Source of the DNA: Seiridium cupressi
Lineage: Eukaryota; Ascomycota; Sordariomycetes; Amphisphaeriales; Sporocadaceae
Reading direction: 5' to 3'
Length of the DNA stretch: 64,000 nt
Assembly (NCBI GenBank): GCA_036674765.1
Contig: JARVKI010000067.1
Location: forward strand, 186,001-250,000
Shown: one piece after another, positions 34,910 to 45,307 of the stretch
Numbering within the stretch: position 1 is the first letter of the stretch
How the letters are laid out: every line of letters begins with the position of its first letter
Translations under genes and position numbers: made by a program
Notes under the pieces: generated by a model
What the model saw: the letters and a program-made list of their open reading frames with translations, nothing else
Databases searched by the model: none
What the model was told of the DNA's origin: nothing

Positions 34910-35200
34910 ATGATTTCTTCCAGCCACAGTGAGTTCGAGTACGAGATCAGCACCCTTCGCACGATGCTTCGCGAAGCTCGTGAGCAGAAGGAAACTGCCA
35001 TAATCGCCCGCAACGCGGCAGATCACGAGCGCGATACGGCCGTCGCCAGGTACGAGGAGAAGTGCAGAGAACTCGAGAGGTACGAGGAGCAGACGTCCCA
35101 GCACTTGCATGCACACGGGAAATCTGAGGGCGGGAGTCGCAGAGTATCGCGGAGAGTCTTGAAGACTAGCAACGGCGAAGCCGCGAGCCATTGTGATTGA
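34910..35200 (+). CDS. Small coiled-coil hypothetical protein
   Basis: A 96-residue frame with protein-like composition. It is rich in Glu, Arg and Ala with heptad spacing (EISTLRTMLREAREQKETAI, then ERDTAVARYEEKCRELERYE), predicting a coiled coil across about residues 8-65, followed by a basic Ser/Arg tail. It lacks signal peptide and membrane segments. The ATG at 34910 is preceded by a shorter overlapping frame beginning at 34894. Base composition is more GC-rich than the flanks, which supports real coding. Function unknown; it could also be a surviving exon of a larger gene. Confidence 0.5.
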   Translation: MISSSHSEFEYEISTLRTMLREAREQKETAIIARNAADHERDTAVARYEEKCRELERYEEQTSQHLHAHGKSEGGSRRVSRRVLKTSNGEAASHCD

Positions 35201-36494
35201 ACAGATTGGACAGAAGGACATGATCTGGGCATTCTGACGAACTTTGAGCGCGGCGGGAAGTTGGTGGAGTGTATATTGTGCCCCATTGATGTTATGGCTA
35301 TCCCAGAGAGCTTCCGTTTTGGCACGCGGTTATATTTCCATTTGTCTAAGGAGGTTTCAAGTCATGGTGGATGGCGTTTGGTGTTCGCGCGTTATCGTGC
35401 ATAATAAAATCGTTTACCAACACTTCCGATGAAGTTGAATCCTGGAAATCTAGTTGAACAGTGTCTCATGAGCTCATATAAGTTGCTAAAGTATTGAATG
35501 ATGATAATGAGTACGACTTAAGGTAATCGACTACTTTGATTAGCGTGTCGTTTAAAAAGACTGAAAATTGAAACTCAAATTTGCTTTTTAAGAATTTTAT
35601 ATGTAAATCATGACACATAACACAAAAACTTACGCTTTTCGTCTTTGAACAAGACTTTATTCCAAGCCGGCTTTATTCGTGAAATCGGAGTCCGACCCGG
35701 CAAATGGAGATCTTAGGCTAAGCATAAACAGCCCTTTGTGAGCCAGAGTCAATCAGTACTCGACATGAAAACTTCGAGAGGCTTATCACAACGCAATCGT
35801 GATTTTGGCGACGATGGAAAAGAACGAAAAGACTGACTACTTCGAGCGGTATGTCTTTAGCAAAAGTCGGTTTTCGTGGCCGATGGTAGATTGATTCAGG
35901 TCACGCGGGTCAAGAGCTTCGTAATGGGAAAAATGGTCCCCGTGGAAGTGATTCTGTTTGCTCAGTGGGCCTTATCGATTTTTTTGTGAGGCTGACATCA
36001 TTCTCGGTACTATGTACATACTCGGAGCTCTTTCCATCCATCGTAGCTCTGTATATCATCTATTCTTTGGGTCCCTACGGTGGGAATTGTCTAGCATTGG
36101 GTTCATAGTATTGATGGGACGCAGTACCTCTTCCATCTCTCTGGTGAACTGAAACAATGAAAATATACGGATGCGACGACGGCCCGCAAAGATTGACTTT
36201 ACTTCATTGGTGACGGCTGACCAAAAGTTGCTGAAATTCGGAGCTGGACGCATCTTGAATATGTAAGCACAAACCTCAATGCGGTGCTTTTGCATGTCAT
36301 ACTTCGATCCCGTCCTTGCATGTCACTCTCAACGGAAATTGCAAAGGCGTATGCTGCCAGGTTGCTGTCGCTCGCCATGTGACTTTTATATGTATGTTAT
36401 GATCAAAAAGATAGATGCGCCGCTCTCGCGACGCTACGCAAGTGGTTGGGCGCAATGTGTGGTTTGAAATTGACGAGCATCGTGGTAGCATGAT
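35201..36494. other. No gene recognised upstream of the RiPP-like cluster
   Basis: AT-leaning sequence with only short frames (for example minus strand 36056-36295) and no family motifs. It separates the small hypothetical genes from the UstYa cluster. Confidence 0.35.
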
Positions 36495-37641
36495 TTATGG
36501 AGGTACGTCTAAAGACTTTGCACCCTCAGGTTTAGAAGGATTCATAGGGGCGGTTCCTTCTGGGAATTCATGTAATCTTGTCCACGCTAGAATCCTATCA
36601 AAGTCCCGACACACCTGCTTGGTGTTGAAGTCTGGCCACGGATTATCGTGGCCTGCTACCCACTGCGATGTCACAAGTCCCACATCCGCGTGGCACATCA
36701 CAAATTGTCTCAGTATCTCGATGCAATGATCTTGGAGTGTTTGTTAGCAAAAGACTGTCCGGCAGGCTAGGCGCCATCAATGCACGGCGCAACCCGCTAC
36801 TAACCTATATGTGTTTTAAATATGTGCTCATTGTCGATGAAGTCATGGTCATTGCGGGCCTTGTAGTGATTGAACTTGAAGTAGGACACTTTTCGCATGA
36901 GATCCTGGGAGATTGAAATTAGTCGTCATGGAGCTGATAACGTCGGTTTTAGGAGATCGAGGGACTCATTCTGCATACCACGCAGTGCAAGTGGTGTGAG
37001 AACTCTGGGAGAACAAATAGACCACCTCCGTATTCCGGTGCATGTCTAACAGCAGTCTCCGGTTCGTCGGTGAGACTGGAGATTTCGGATGAATCAATGG
37101 TCATGTTGAGCGGCCGGACTTTCACAAGACATATGTTAGTCGTCATACGTAGAAGATTTGATGGTATGAGATTCTAGTGAACTTTACTAAGGTGTAAGCT
37201 CATCCACGCTCTGTCAGTCGACTCGTCAGGCTCCCCGCGAAAGGGTGAAGAAGCATTGAATGTTCCAGTAGTAACCACTTCTCTTAGGGTCCCCGGGATT
37301 TTATCGAGGAGGGGTGCTTGGAATAACATCAGTTTTAGATGTAACCACAAGCTACATTACTGTGTTTGATACAGCTTACAGTAGTATGAAGTTCTTTTCA
37401 AGCAGTATGAGTCATCCAACTTGCTTCCATGTGTCTGTCTCAGGGATATTGCAAGTATAAGAGATAGAACCCAGCCAGAGACAGCAATCAGAGAGATGAA
37501 TGAGGTCACGTTCAGAAGTCTCGACGATGACTTAGAGACTTCCGATTCAGCATCCTCAGCGAGCTCGTGTTGAGAATGGCGAGAAGTGAATGCAAACAAT
37601 GGGCGGTAAGACCCACGGGAGTTTCGACGAAAGGGGAGCAT
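36495..37641 (-). CDS. UstYa-type (DUF3328) oxidase, cluster member 1
   Basis: Five exons (37380-37641, 37188-37316, 36979-37118, 36805-36904, 36495-36730) join in phase to 288 residues. The order is that of UstYa proteins: a basic N-terminus, one membrane helix (about residues 42-66), a SPLLDKIPGTL/GTFNASSPFRG block, YGGGLFVLPEFSHHLHC with the first HxxHC (His172, His175, Cys176), then HIDHCIEILRQ with the second HxxHC (His209, His212, Cys213). Such proteins catalyse oxidative cyclisation and related steps on fungal ribosomal peptides and some non-ribosomal peptides. Both motifs are intact. It lies 3.3 kb downstream of the precursor gene, on the same strand, and resembles member 2 in motif positions. 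Confidence 0.9.
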
Positions 37642-38999
37642 GCTCGTTAGCCTATCTATCGAACGGAAAGGAAAAACAGACAGTCATCAACGTGGGTTCG
37701 GCAGCAAGTCGAGAATGTTGATTGTCTGAAATCTAACCGAGATCCCTTGGCCAATATTCACCATCTAGAAAACAAGAGATGGGGGGTTGACTCTCGATGG
37801 TCCCGTGATTACAGCCTTCCTTGGTGGTTCTTGACCAGCAAGGTGATGTTCTCGTATACTGTTTAAAGGCAAGATGCAGGTAAGTCATATTTGCTTTCAA
37901 GGTATGTAAACAAGTCCCCTGCACAATAATTTCCAATAGCTCGTCGCTGACGTGATGGCCTGGCCCGCACACATTGAGTGCAAGCGATTGCGACTCGCAT
38001 CGTTCTTCTGCCTGTTTTTAGCGCCACTAAGGGGATCGTCCCTAGGATTTTTCCAAAGCGGGCACATGATCATATGGGACGAAAGAGCCATTATATCTGT
38101 CGCATACCTGGCTGCCGGCTGCTGGATGCCTATGATGGATTACCATGCATTGCTGCTGGGAACCTGGACGCCACAAGAAATGAGCAAGGATTGTTCCACG
38201 AATGGCGGTAAATGCCGCTGTACAGTCTTCAGGGGGCAGATCAGATCATCAGTAATAGGCTGCATGCTTAGCGGCGACGAGTTTGGTGGCCTGAGTTAGC
38301 AAGTCGAGTGTCGCCTGGCGGCGGTATGCATTCGATCGGCAACGTGCGCAGCGGCTGAAGACGAAGTTCAAGGCAGGCCTGCTGTTATGCAGTAGCATGG
38401 TTGCATTGCATAATGTAGCCAAGACGTTGTCATCATCCTCTGCCTATCGACTGCGGATCATCCCAGCTCGAGAGGGTCCGTATGTCGTGCTCGGATCGAC
38501 AGACATTGGTCACGAGTGCAACCATGCAATCAGTTGGTCCTACGTATGCCGAATCAGGCAGTTGAACGCACACTTGTGGAGTGCCTTGCATCGGGCGGTT
38601 ATCATACGGCGCAGTATCGCACTAAACAATCGAGATATCCATGGTTGGGACTTTCTGCTCTTGGAGTTCCATTTCATCATATCAGATAAGCTGATGTCGT
38701 GGGTACCTAACTTTGTTTACGACTTGGCTCATATGACATGAAATTTTGAGCTAGTCTAAACTTCAATTATTGCATGACCGTCGTAAAGATTTCCACATTG
38801 GCCGACGCAAAGGCGCCGCAACTCACAAATTTATGAGTAGAATTAGTGAAAGTAAATTATTAACTACCAAATTGTTATCCGCAATTGAAATGAATACACA
38901 ACTACTTCTATAGACATATAGCTCGGATAAAAAGACGTGGAAATGACGCACAAACCTTGCCACTGCGCCGGTAGTCAATGACCCGGTTTCAGCCAGTGC
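37642..38999. other. Gap inside the cluster, no gene assigned
   Basis: About 1.35 kb between UstYa members 1 and 2. I looked for a tyrosinase, methyltransferase or peptidase and found none. A minus-strand reading around 38190-38430 (including RRQATLDLLTQATKLVAAK) looks protein-like, but it is closed by stops and unassigned. Confidence 0.35.
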
Positions 39000-40200
39000 T
39001 CAGGACTCGGCGTCCTTGATCTCCAGATCTCGCGGAAAGAGAAAGGCAGCCGGACCTCCGTCTTTCGTGCTGAGCTGTTCATGAGTAGCTAGAAACTCTT
39101 GTTCCGTTTTCCATGATATCTGGGGTTCAGCAGCGCCAGGTGGACCTGGATATGGCAGGTCTGGATGTGTCACCCACAAGGGCCGCTCAAGATGCGTGAC
39201 CCTCTTTGTCGCGTCGTGCGTTTGTCTCCATTCCTTCAGACGGTCCCAATTCTGACAAGAATGCAGCGTTTTGCTGGCTATCTCCGGGTTTGTGTTGTTT
39301 CTCACCCAGTTGTAGGTGAGTACCGAAGTATCTCCATGGCACTGAATAGACTGTCGAAGGACCTCGAAGCAGTGTCCTGCATCACACTATATGTTAGCCA
39401 CAGAACAAAACCACTGCGCCCATGAATACCGAGTGATTGGGTGCGTACTGATATGCCATTTGACATTCGCCAGCGTCCTACCGCCGAAATATTGCTTGTC
39501 TTTGTAGTAGTCGTAGTTGAAAAAGATGCCGCGTCGCATTATTTCAACGCAGTGGAGCTGATGATTAACTTCCAGAATAGCTATAAATTGATTGGTGCCC
39601 GGAATGCGGACTCCTGTCTCTGTATTCCCATTTACCATTACAAAAGCGTCTTCGTCGACCGCAAATACTTTAGTGGCTGAGAAGCATATTAGGTTCGTTT
39701 CACTGCGGAATTTAACACGAAAGCTCACCATCGACAAGCTGGTCCCAAGCACCATCCACCTCGGGGCCGGGATCGGATGTTAAAGGTCCGTAATGATCAT
39801 CAAGCTCCGTAAACCTTTGCAGCTGGTACTCAATTGCCTCCTCGGCAGGAGCTTTCCCCTGGATATAAGCATTTATGTTATTTGGACAGGATCGTCAGAT
39901 ATACTTACATGGTGATGTTACATGTGATTGTATAGAATGGACCACACTGCTGACGTAGTGTGGTGTTGCTCGTGCGCCGCGGATGATAAAGTAGGTGTTG
40001 ACGGCAAGAAGCGCTAGGTTGACCCATGCGAAAGGACTTCTCAACTGGACTGATAGCCATGACCTCTGCTTTTGACAGTGGCATAATTCACCGCCTTCGA
40101 GAAGAGTATCTTGTTCACTCTCGTCGAGACTGGGCTTTTCTCTGTGATCCTTTGGAGAGTCTTTCAAAGAAGAATACATTGTAGAAGACTGTTCAGCCAT
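39000..40200 (-). CDS. UstYa-type (DUF3328) oxidase, cluster member 2
   Basis: Four exons (39922-40200, 39729-39858, 39449-39667, 39000-39376) join in phase to 334 residues. A hydrophilic N-terminus leads into one membrane helix (LRSPFAWVNLALLAVNTYFI). Then come AIEYQLQRFTELDD, PGPEVDGAWDQLVDG, NHQLHCVEIMRRG (first HxxHC: His172, His175, Cys176) and HIRHCFEVLRQSIQCHGDTS (second HxxHC: His208, His211, Cys212), with a longer C-terminal tail than usual. The first donor is slightly uncertain: GTAACA at 39921 keeps phase, whereas the stronger-looking GTAAGT a few bases on does not. It is the UstYa gene nearest the precursor, which starts about 0.9 kb upstream on the same strand. Expected to be an integral secretory-pathway oxidase acting on the processed peptide. 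Confidence 0.88.
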
Positions 40201-40905
40201 AGCGTTAACAGTAAAAGTATATGCTACTATAGATGAGAAGTTTTATATTCAGTTCTTGGGATAATTCGGACTTCCGGTATGTCATATACTCAACGTCAGG
40301 TAAGTTGGTGGTAGTGATGTGTGGGTATGGATCAAAGTTCAGGATTCTCTAGGGTAGTCTTGGAGGGGAGAAATTGTCCTATCTGCTCTACCCGTAGGAA
40401 AGTCTCGGGCTTACTGGTAGTAACGAGGGGGTACGTACCAGTACCCATTGAACTAGAAGAGGCTACAAGCATCCCGCGCAGGGGTTGTGTGTGAACTGGT
40501 GTGCTCGGCCCTGACTCCCTTAGTTCCCTTATTCCCTGTCACCGGAGGCTGCATAAGCCTCAATATCGCATAACCGTAGAAGTTGCGACGAGACATCTTC
40601 CAGCCTTTTGACGCGCTCGCCGCCTTTCCCAAATCTGGAAGGAATATGGAAACTTAGACAAACTCAAACGGCTTCAGATGGCTACAGCGTTTAATATTTG
40701 AATTAGTGGAAACGCTGACGAATAGAAAACAGCGTTCAGCCTGCTTCGTGCTCGATTATCACCTATATGCTAGCATCGACTTGATCACTTTTTGCGTCCA
40801 TGAGCTCTTATATTGTCTAGACATGTTTGCCCCTGGAAGCTAGACGTAAAGGTATGCGAAACCCAGCAGTTACTACGAGAATGTACATTATACACCCATA
40901 TGACT
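40201..40905. promoter_or_regulatory. Spacer between precursor gene and UstYa member 2
   Basis: No gene. This 0.7 kb contains the 3' region of the precursor gene and the promoter of the oxidase gene starting at 40200. No regulatory site was identified with confidence. Confidence 0.35.
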
Positions 40906-41151
40906 CTACTTGGAGTCCACATATTTGCCGGAATTCCAGATTTCCTCTTCCCCGAGGAAACCGTCAGCGCTCACCGCTTCAGTCTCAGCGCGCTTCTTAC
41001 TATCAACATATTTGCCGGAATTCCAGATTTCCTCTTCCCCGAGAAATCCTTCCGCACTCACGGCCTCCGTGTCGATGGGGGTTGCGACTGGAGCAGTCAG
41101 GGCGCTGGCCATGAACAGCGCCAGTAAGGCGACAGTCTTGTAGGCAGGCAT
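40906..41151 (-). CDS. Dikaritin-type RiPP precursor with two Kex2-delimited repeats
   Basis: An 81-residue secreted peptide with a good start context (TTCACCATG). Residues 1-20 form a classical signal peptide (basic start, ALLALFMAS core, Ala-x-Ala-like end before PVATP). Residues 28-56 and 57-81 are two copies of one 29-residue unit differing at one aligned position (Glu34/Asp63). Each contains GFLGEEEIWNSGKYVDSK, and the first copy ends in the Kex2 site Lys-Lys-Arg (52-54); the second ends at the stop after Lys81. Signal peptide, repeated unit, Kex2 site and four neighbouring UstYa genes together match precursors of ustiloxin, phomopsin and asperipin. The mature core is probably in the Trp-to-Ser stretch; a Tyr-Val-Asp-Ser segment sits where ustiloxin precursors carry their Tyr-Ala/Val-Ile-Gly core. 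A short 3' exon cannot be excluded. Confidence 0.85.
   Translation of the reverse strand: MPAYKTVALLALFMASALTAPVATPIDTEAVSAEGFLGEEEIWNSGKYVDSKKRAETEAVSADGFLGEEEIWNSGKYVDSK
40909..41070 (-). repeat. Two in-frame 87-bp-period repeats in the precursor gene
   Basis: Units 40984-41070 and 40909-40983 (the second shorter by 12 nt at its end). The central 35 nt coding for GEEEIWNSGKY are identical at nucleotide level, while flanking codons differ mostly at third positions (for example the Tyr-Val-Asp-Ser-Lys codons). This suggests selection on the peptide, or recent homogenisation of the core. Confidence 0.9.
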
Positions 41152-41983
41152 GGTGAATATAGGGCTTTGATCTTTCTCAAACGAGCCGTCAGTATTTCTG
41201 TGGTGTGACCTCCATTTACCATAGAATTACCTACAAAGTGGTTTGAAAGTGTATGGGTTGAAAGTGTAGTATTTGAGAGGTTTTGGAATCTTAGAATATT
41301 AGCACACCGGTTTGCCTCACCAGCGGAGAGAACGAGGTATATATTAGTACGAGACCAGCGCATAGCCCTGCCCCTCTTCACTGTACAGTATCTTTTCCCC
41401 ATTTAATCCATCCTGACTCAGACCCCGCATGGTAGAAGCACATCAAGTGATGTAAGATGCTAACCGATCGACTGTGATAGCTGTTAGAATCCTGCAACAA
41501 GCTGTGTCAGGTACTTAGGTACTACTTTAGAGCGCAAGGAGCTAGACACTACGATAGGCACATTTTGATCATTGTGACATAGAATCACCGCGGTTTCTGC
41601 ATGATCCATGAACATGCTGTGCCTCAGATGGGCATGAACAATTTCGCTAGGCTGCCGCGTTTGAGTGGACGCAAGACTGTTTCTCGAGTCATGATAGTCC
41701 AGGGTTCACAGAATGCGTGTCGACCTCTCTTCCGATGCATCAGTGGCGGATCATACATGATAGAGAGGTGCTTATCATGTGACTGAGTAGACCCTTGTGT
41801 ATATACATGCATGCGCGATATAGCCGGGTCTCCGGCGCATTGATCCGGGCCCCTATAGATTTATCTACGTGGAAGACCACTATCGCGTATTTAGTAAGTT
41901 TCTTATATTGTCGTCTTAGAGCCGTCTGCTGCGCATAACGAAAGCGCACTTGAGTTATTATTCTAATTGGGTTTAGCCGGATT
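41152..41983. promoter_or_regulatory. Precursor promoter region
   Basis: Upstream of the precursor gene and downstream of UstYa member 3. A GGTATATATTAG element near 41336-41347 could be a TATA-like box about 190 nt before the start codon. No gene seen. Confidence 0.4.
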
Positions 41984-42963
41984 TCAAGTGGAACTATGAG
42001 CGTCATCATAAGCCTTTCGCTGCCAACCCATCAGATTATCCCAGTTGATGCAGTTTTTCGTGATGCCCCAACCCAAAGCTTTGCCCCATTTGTCTGCAAC
42101 CAGCGAGGGGTGTGTTCCAGGTGGGCTGTGTGACTCAATAGTGAGACCGTCACCACACATTATACTCAGTCTGAGATACTCCATACAGTGTTCCACATGA
42201 TCTGATACTATCTCTTCCTCTGACTTCGTGTGGGTAATGTTGTGAAGCTGTCGGTAGTGGTCTGTCCGCAAGATGCTCTTCAACCGATTCCAAGTAAAGT
42301 CAGTCTCTACGATCATCATCAAATAGCACATAAAACACAGCGCTTACAAGACAGTGTAATTGGTGTAGATTGCTGATACGATACAAGCCTGCATCGGAAG
42401 CAGACGTGCTGCCGTGTTCTTGTTTCTCTGGCTGCTCGAACCCGGGCCCGAGACTATAGGACAAGGGACGTCTGATCCAAACTTTCTCCGTACCTGGGAA
42501 CTGTTTGAGTTTCAGGGATGAATGACGGTAGTTATAGGTATCACGTACGATCAGTGAGTCGGCGCCAATTTTGGTTACTGTAGTCGTTCCAACCGAGATA
42601 TCGCTTGTCTGGCTCTATGACTTTTGGTATCGCCGGAGAGAAGACTGAGATCGGGATTGGCGTCTGCAGGCCTGGGTCTTTATGGCGGTTAAAGTTTAGA
42701 TGAGAGGAAGATGTAAACGGAAGTAGCAGACTAATCAATATTCCTGCCATGAACGCGACAAAGTAAGGAGCTACGATGGTGATCGCACGATAGGCAAGGA
42801 GTCCAGGTTTCGTTGCCGAAGGCATTTGAGGGTCTTTCGAAACCTCACAGCCAGAAAGATGATGGTAGCGTGAGGCTCCAGGGAAGAATGAACCGAGCAA
42901 TGTGAACCTTTTGGGAGCCGGTAAAGGGAGTTTACACAAAGATTGAAAGCTGTGTTGCAACAC
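41984..42963 (-). CDS. UstYa-type (DUF3328) oxidase, cluster member 3
   Basis: Three exons (42549-42963, 42348-42493, 41984-42277) join in phase to 284 residues from the ATG at 42963. A later in-frame Met (MPSATKPGL, residue 48) may be the real start, because it lies just before the membrane helix (residues 61-83). Motifs: IEPDKRYLGWNDYSNQNWRR, SNLHQLHCL (His182, His185, Cys186), HVEHCMEYLRLSIMCGDGLT (His214, His217, Cys218) and a distinctive GWGITKNCINWD ending. The second intron uses a TGAAG acceptor at the same place as member 4. It shares the GWG...NCINW ending with member 4 but not with members 1 and 2. Transcribed towards the precursor gene. Confidence 0.88.
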
Positions 42964-43865
42964 GACTAGAATTGAGATAGCTGATCACCGGCGAACTATT
43001 TCTAGTAGCTACGGATGTTTTATTTTACCCAGATCTAGATGGCCTGCCTACGAAGCTCAGACAAATGAGCGGTAGTCCCCCGACCGATTGTCCGGCACAG
43101 TCTTCCGTCGAAAGCGTCCGCATCATCCATCTCGTGTTCATCGCTTGAGGTATTATGGACAAGCCGCACGCGCTATGAAACCGAATCCCCGCAGTCATGA
43201 CGCTTTCACCAAATCGGAAGGTGATTGTGTAATCTGAGTGGGTTTCAACAGCTGGCAAATCCCAAATTTAACTTATATGCATCGCTAATGCGGCTCTTTG
43301 GATCATCACTCGGCCTTTCGGAATGAAGATAGGGTGTGACGAGCCTGCAGACCACATGTTGCTGCGTACCGGTAACTTGTTCTTTGCGTTGTGGAGATGG
43401 AATTTGGTGGGGCTAGCCGAGGCAACAATGTAGTCCTGCCTATCGGTACCTGTGGAGCATGATGCTGTGGATAACAAGTGGAATCTATGTAGGAACAGGA
43501 TGCTTCATACGGTATGAGGATTAGCCTCATGACATAGTGGGGCCTGTGTCGCCTCGTAATGCGTACTAGGAAAATGGTTGGTGGAAATATAAGGGTAATC
43601 AGTGCAGTATGCAGAGTTCGCTGAGTTAGTATCTGACATGCAGCGATGCCTACATCAGTCAGGTCGGCTATGCAGTGTTTAGGTTTGGCAATAGCCAACA
43701 GATACTTTGTACATGGCTTTAGCAACTATACCCAGTATATAGATATTGCCCTAGACGAGCTCGGAGGAATGATTTCGGACGAGGTGAACTTCATAGAGAG
43801 GGAAATAGGGGAACTGTTTTTTTCTGATCTCATGGGTGTGACAAGCTGCCATTCCAAGATCTTCT
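42964..43865. promoter_or_regulatory. Divergent promoter region between UstYa members 3 and 4
   Basis: About 0.9 kb between two divergent start codons (42963 on minus, 43866 on plus), so a bidirectional promoter is likely. No further gene is supported and no binding site is assigned. Confidence 0.45.
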
Positions 43866-44738
43866 ATGTTTCTTCATTCCAAGATGGCCGAATATCTACC
43901 GAATCGAGAATCTCAAGAGTCCAGCACATTCAATTGCAATGAGGCCGAGCAGAAATCTTTCCTTGACCAAGAACAACCCCGATGCAATCACAAAACAAAT
44001 ACACTTCCGATCTGGATATGGAGAGTCACTATTACGTTTTTAGCCTTGGGCTGGATAATACCGTTGTTGCACAGCTATCCAGGACGAGGGGCCAGATCCT
44101 CAACTACATGGCCAAAGCCGCATCTCTCGCCCCTCCCGACCGAGGTTTTCCAGACGGTTAAGAAGACGTTCTATCCCGATGAGCGCTACGTTGGTTCGTC
44201 AAACGACACTCATCGAAACTGGGATCACCTCGTTGCAGCGCACGATGCTCTGTACATAGCTGAACCACAGGAATATGGCCTTCCAGAAGGGATTCCACCT
44301 CCTTTTGATCACCCAAACAAAGTTGGAGACGGGCCGCACAACTTCTACGTTATTTCTGGTCTTCACCAAATGCACTGTCTCGTGAGTAATTATGACCCAC
44401 TTCAAAAAGGAACCGTACTCGTTAACACCGTCGCTCTGAAGAACATTATCCGATTTCATTACTTCCAGGTCGAAACTGGTGTTCCCCGGTATATACACTA
44501 TAGCAAAGAGGCATGGGAGGCTCACATGGAGCACTGCTTCGAGTACCTACGTCTGAGCATCTCGTGCGGTTCTCCATTCACTGTTGAAGGGTCATCGCCT
44601 CTTGCTGACCCTAGGGGACATGGCTTAGTAGCGTCAACCGTGACAGGGTGGGGCGTGGAGCATGATTGCATCAATTACGAGGCTATGAGGACTTTTCAGA
44701 TCAACCAAGAGAGGCTCTACAACCAAACATGGCAATAA
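43866..44738 (+). CDS. UstYa-type (DUF3328) oxidase, cluster member 4
   Basis: Two exons (43866-44381 and 44442-44738) give 270 residues. The 60-nt intron (GTGAGT donor, TGAAG acceptor) is a multiple of three and free of stops, so the unspliced frame is also open; splicing restores HQMHCLNIIRFHYFQ. The protein has a hydrophilic N-terminus, one membrane helix (residues 49-68), FYPDERYVGSSNDTHRNWDH, HQMHCL (His167, His170, Cys171), HMEHCFEYLRLSISC (His200, His203, Cys204) and a GWGVEHDCINYEAM ending. It pairs with member 3 by shared ending and intron position and is divergently transcribed from it. In known dikaritin pathways two UstYa proteins often act together, so members 3 and 4 are candidates for such a pair. 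Confidence 0.92.
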   Translation: MFLHSKMAEYLPNRESQESSTFNCNEAEQKSFLDQEQPRCNHKTNTLPIWIWRVTITFLALGWIIPLLHSYPGRGARSSTTWPKPHLSPLPTEVFQTVKKTFYPDERYVGSSNDTHRNWDHLVAAHDALYIAEPQEYGLPEGIPPPFDHPNKVGDGPHNFYVISGLHQMHCLVSNYDPLQKGTVLVNTVALKNIIRFHYFQVETGVPRYIHYSKEAWEAHMEHCFEYLRLSISCGSPFTVEGSSPLADPRGHGLVASTVTGWGVEHDCINYEAMRTFQINQERLYNQTWQ

Positions 44739-45307
44739 GTGAATATCGTCCCTGAATCATATGATGATATATAGGTGGAAAGTTAAAGGAAAGAAATCAC
44801 ATTGAATTAAAACTATCTGGGTGGTAGCCGTCGTCGGTTTGCCGGCTGTGCATAGTCAATATAATGCTTATCTCTACAATTATCGGTGGAAAAGGGCAGG
44901 CTCCTCTTTTGGGCTGAGAGGAAATGCGTAACCTGGGTCGCGGACCACCAGACCAGACTCAAGATTGTATGCGAGCTTTCTGTAATTCACCTGTGTACAC
45001 GTCCATAGATAAGATAAGATAGGATAGGATACTGTGGGTGAAATAACCCCGTTGCACAAAGGGTAGTGGATATCCACACCAGAAGTGGAGGGGAATGGGG
45101 ATTTAATACAGAAGGTCTTCACTTTCGCCTATAAAAGGTCAACCAAACCCCGCTTGATCTACGACTTGCCAGCATTCCTCCCACACTACCTCAAAACCTT
45201 CCTATTGCTTTGTTTGTCCCAATAGTGCCTGCCACTAATCGTCGTTCTCGGCTTACCATTCCCATTTTGAGATTGCGTCCCTGCGCTGAGGCGAGAGAGC
45301 GATTCCC
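44739..45307. other. Intergenic region, no gene
   Basis: Between the last UstYa gene and the GNAT gene. Contains a short GATAG/GATAAG-rich run (near 45008-45030), which matches GATA-factor core sites, but in a low-complexity context. Confidence 0.4.

Noticed and set aside
37952..38741. Plus-strand frames as a tyrosinase or other tailoring enzyme in the RiPP-like cluster
   Set aside because: No HxxxH or HHxxxD copper motifs, no SAM-binding motif and no splice structure were found on either strand.
40813..41143. Plus-strand frames opposite the RiPP precursor that also show a repeat
   Set aside because: The repeat is forced by the duplicated DNA; only the minus strand has a signal peptide, a Kex2 site and a good start context.
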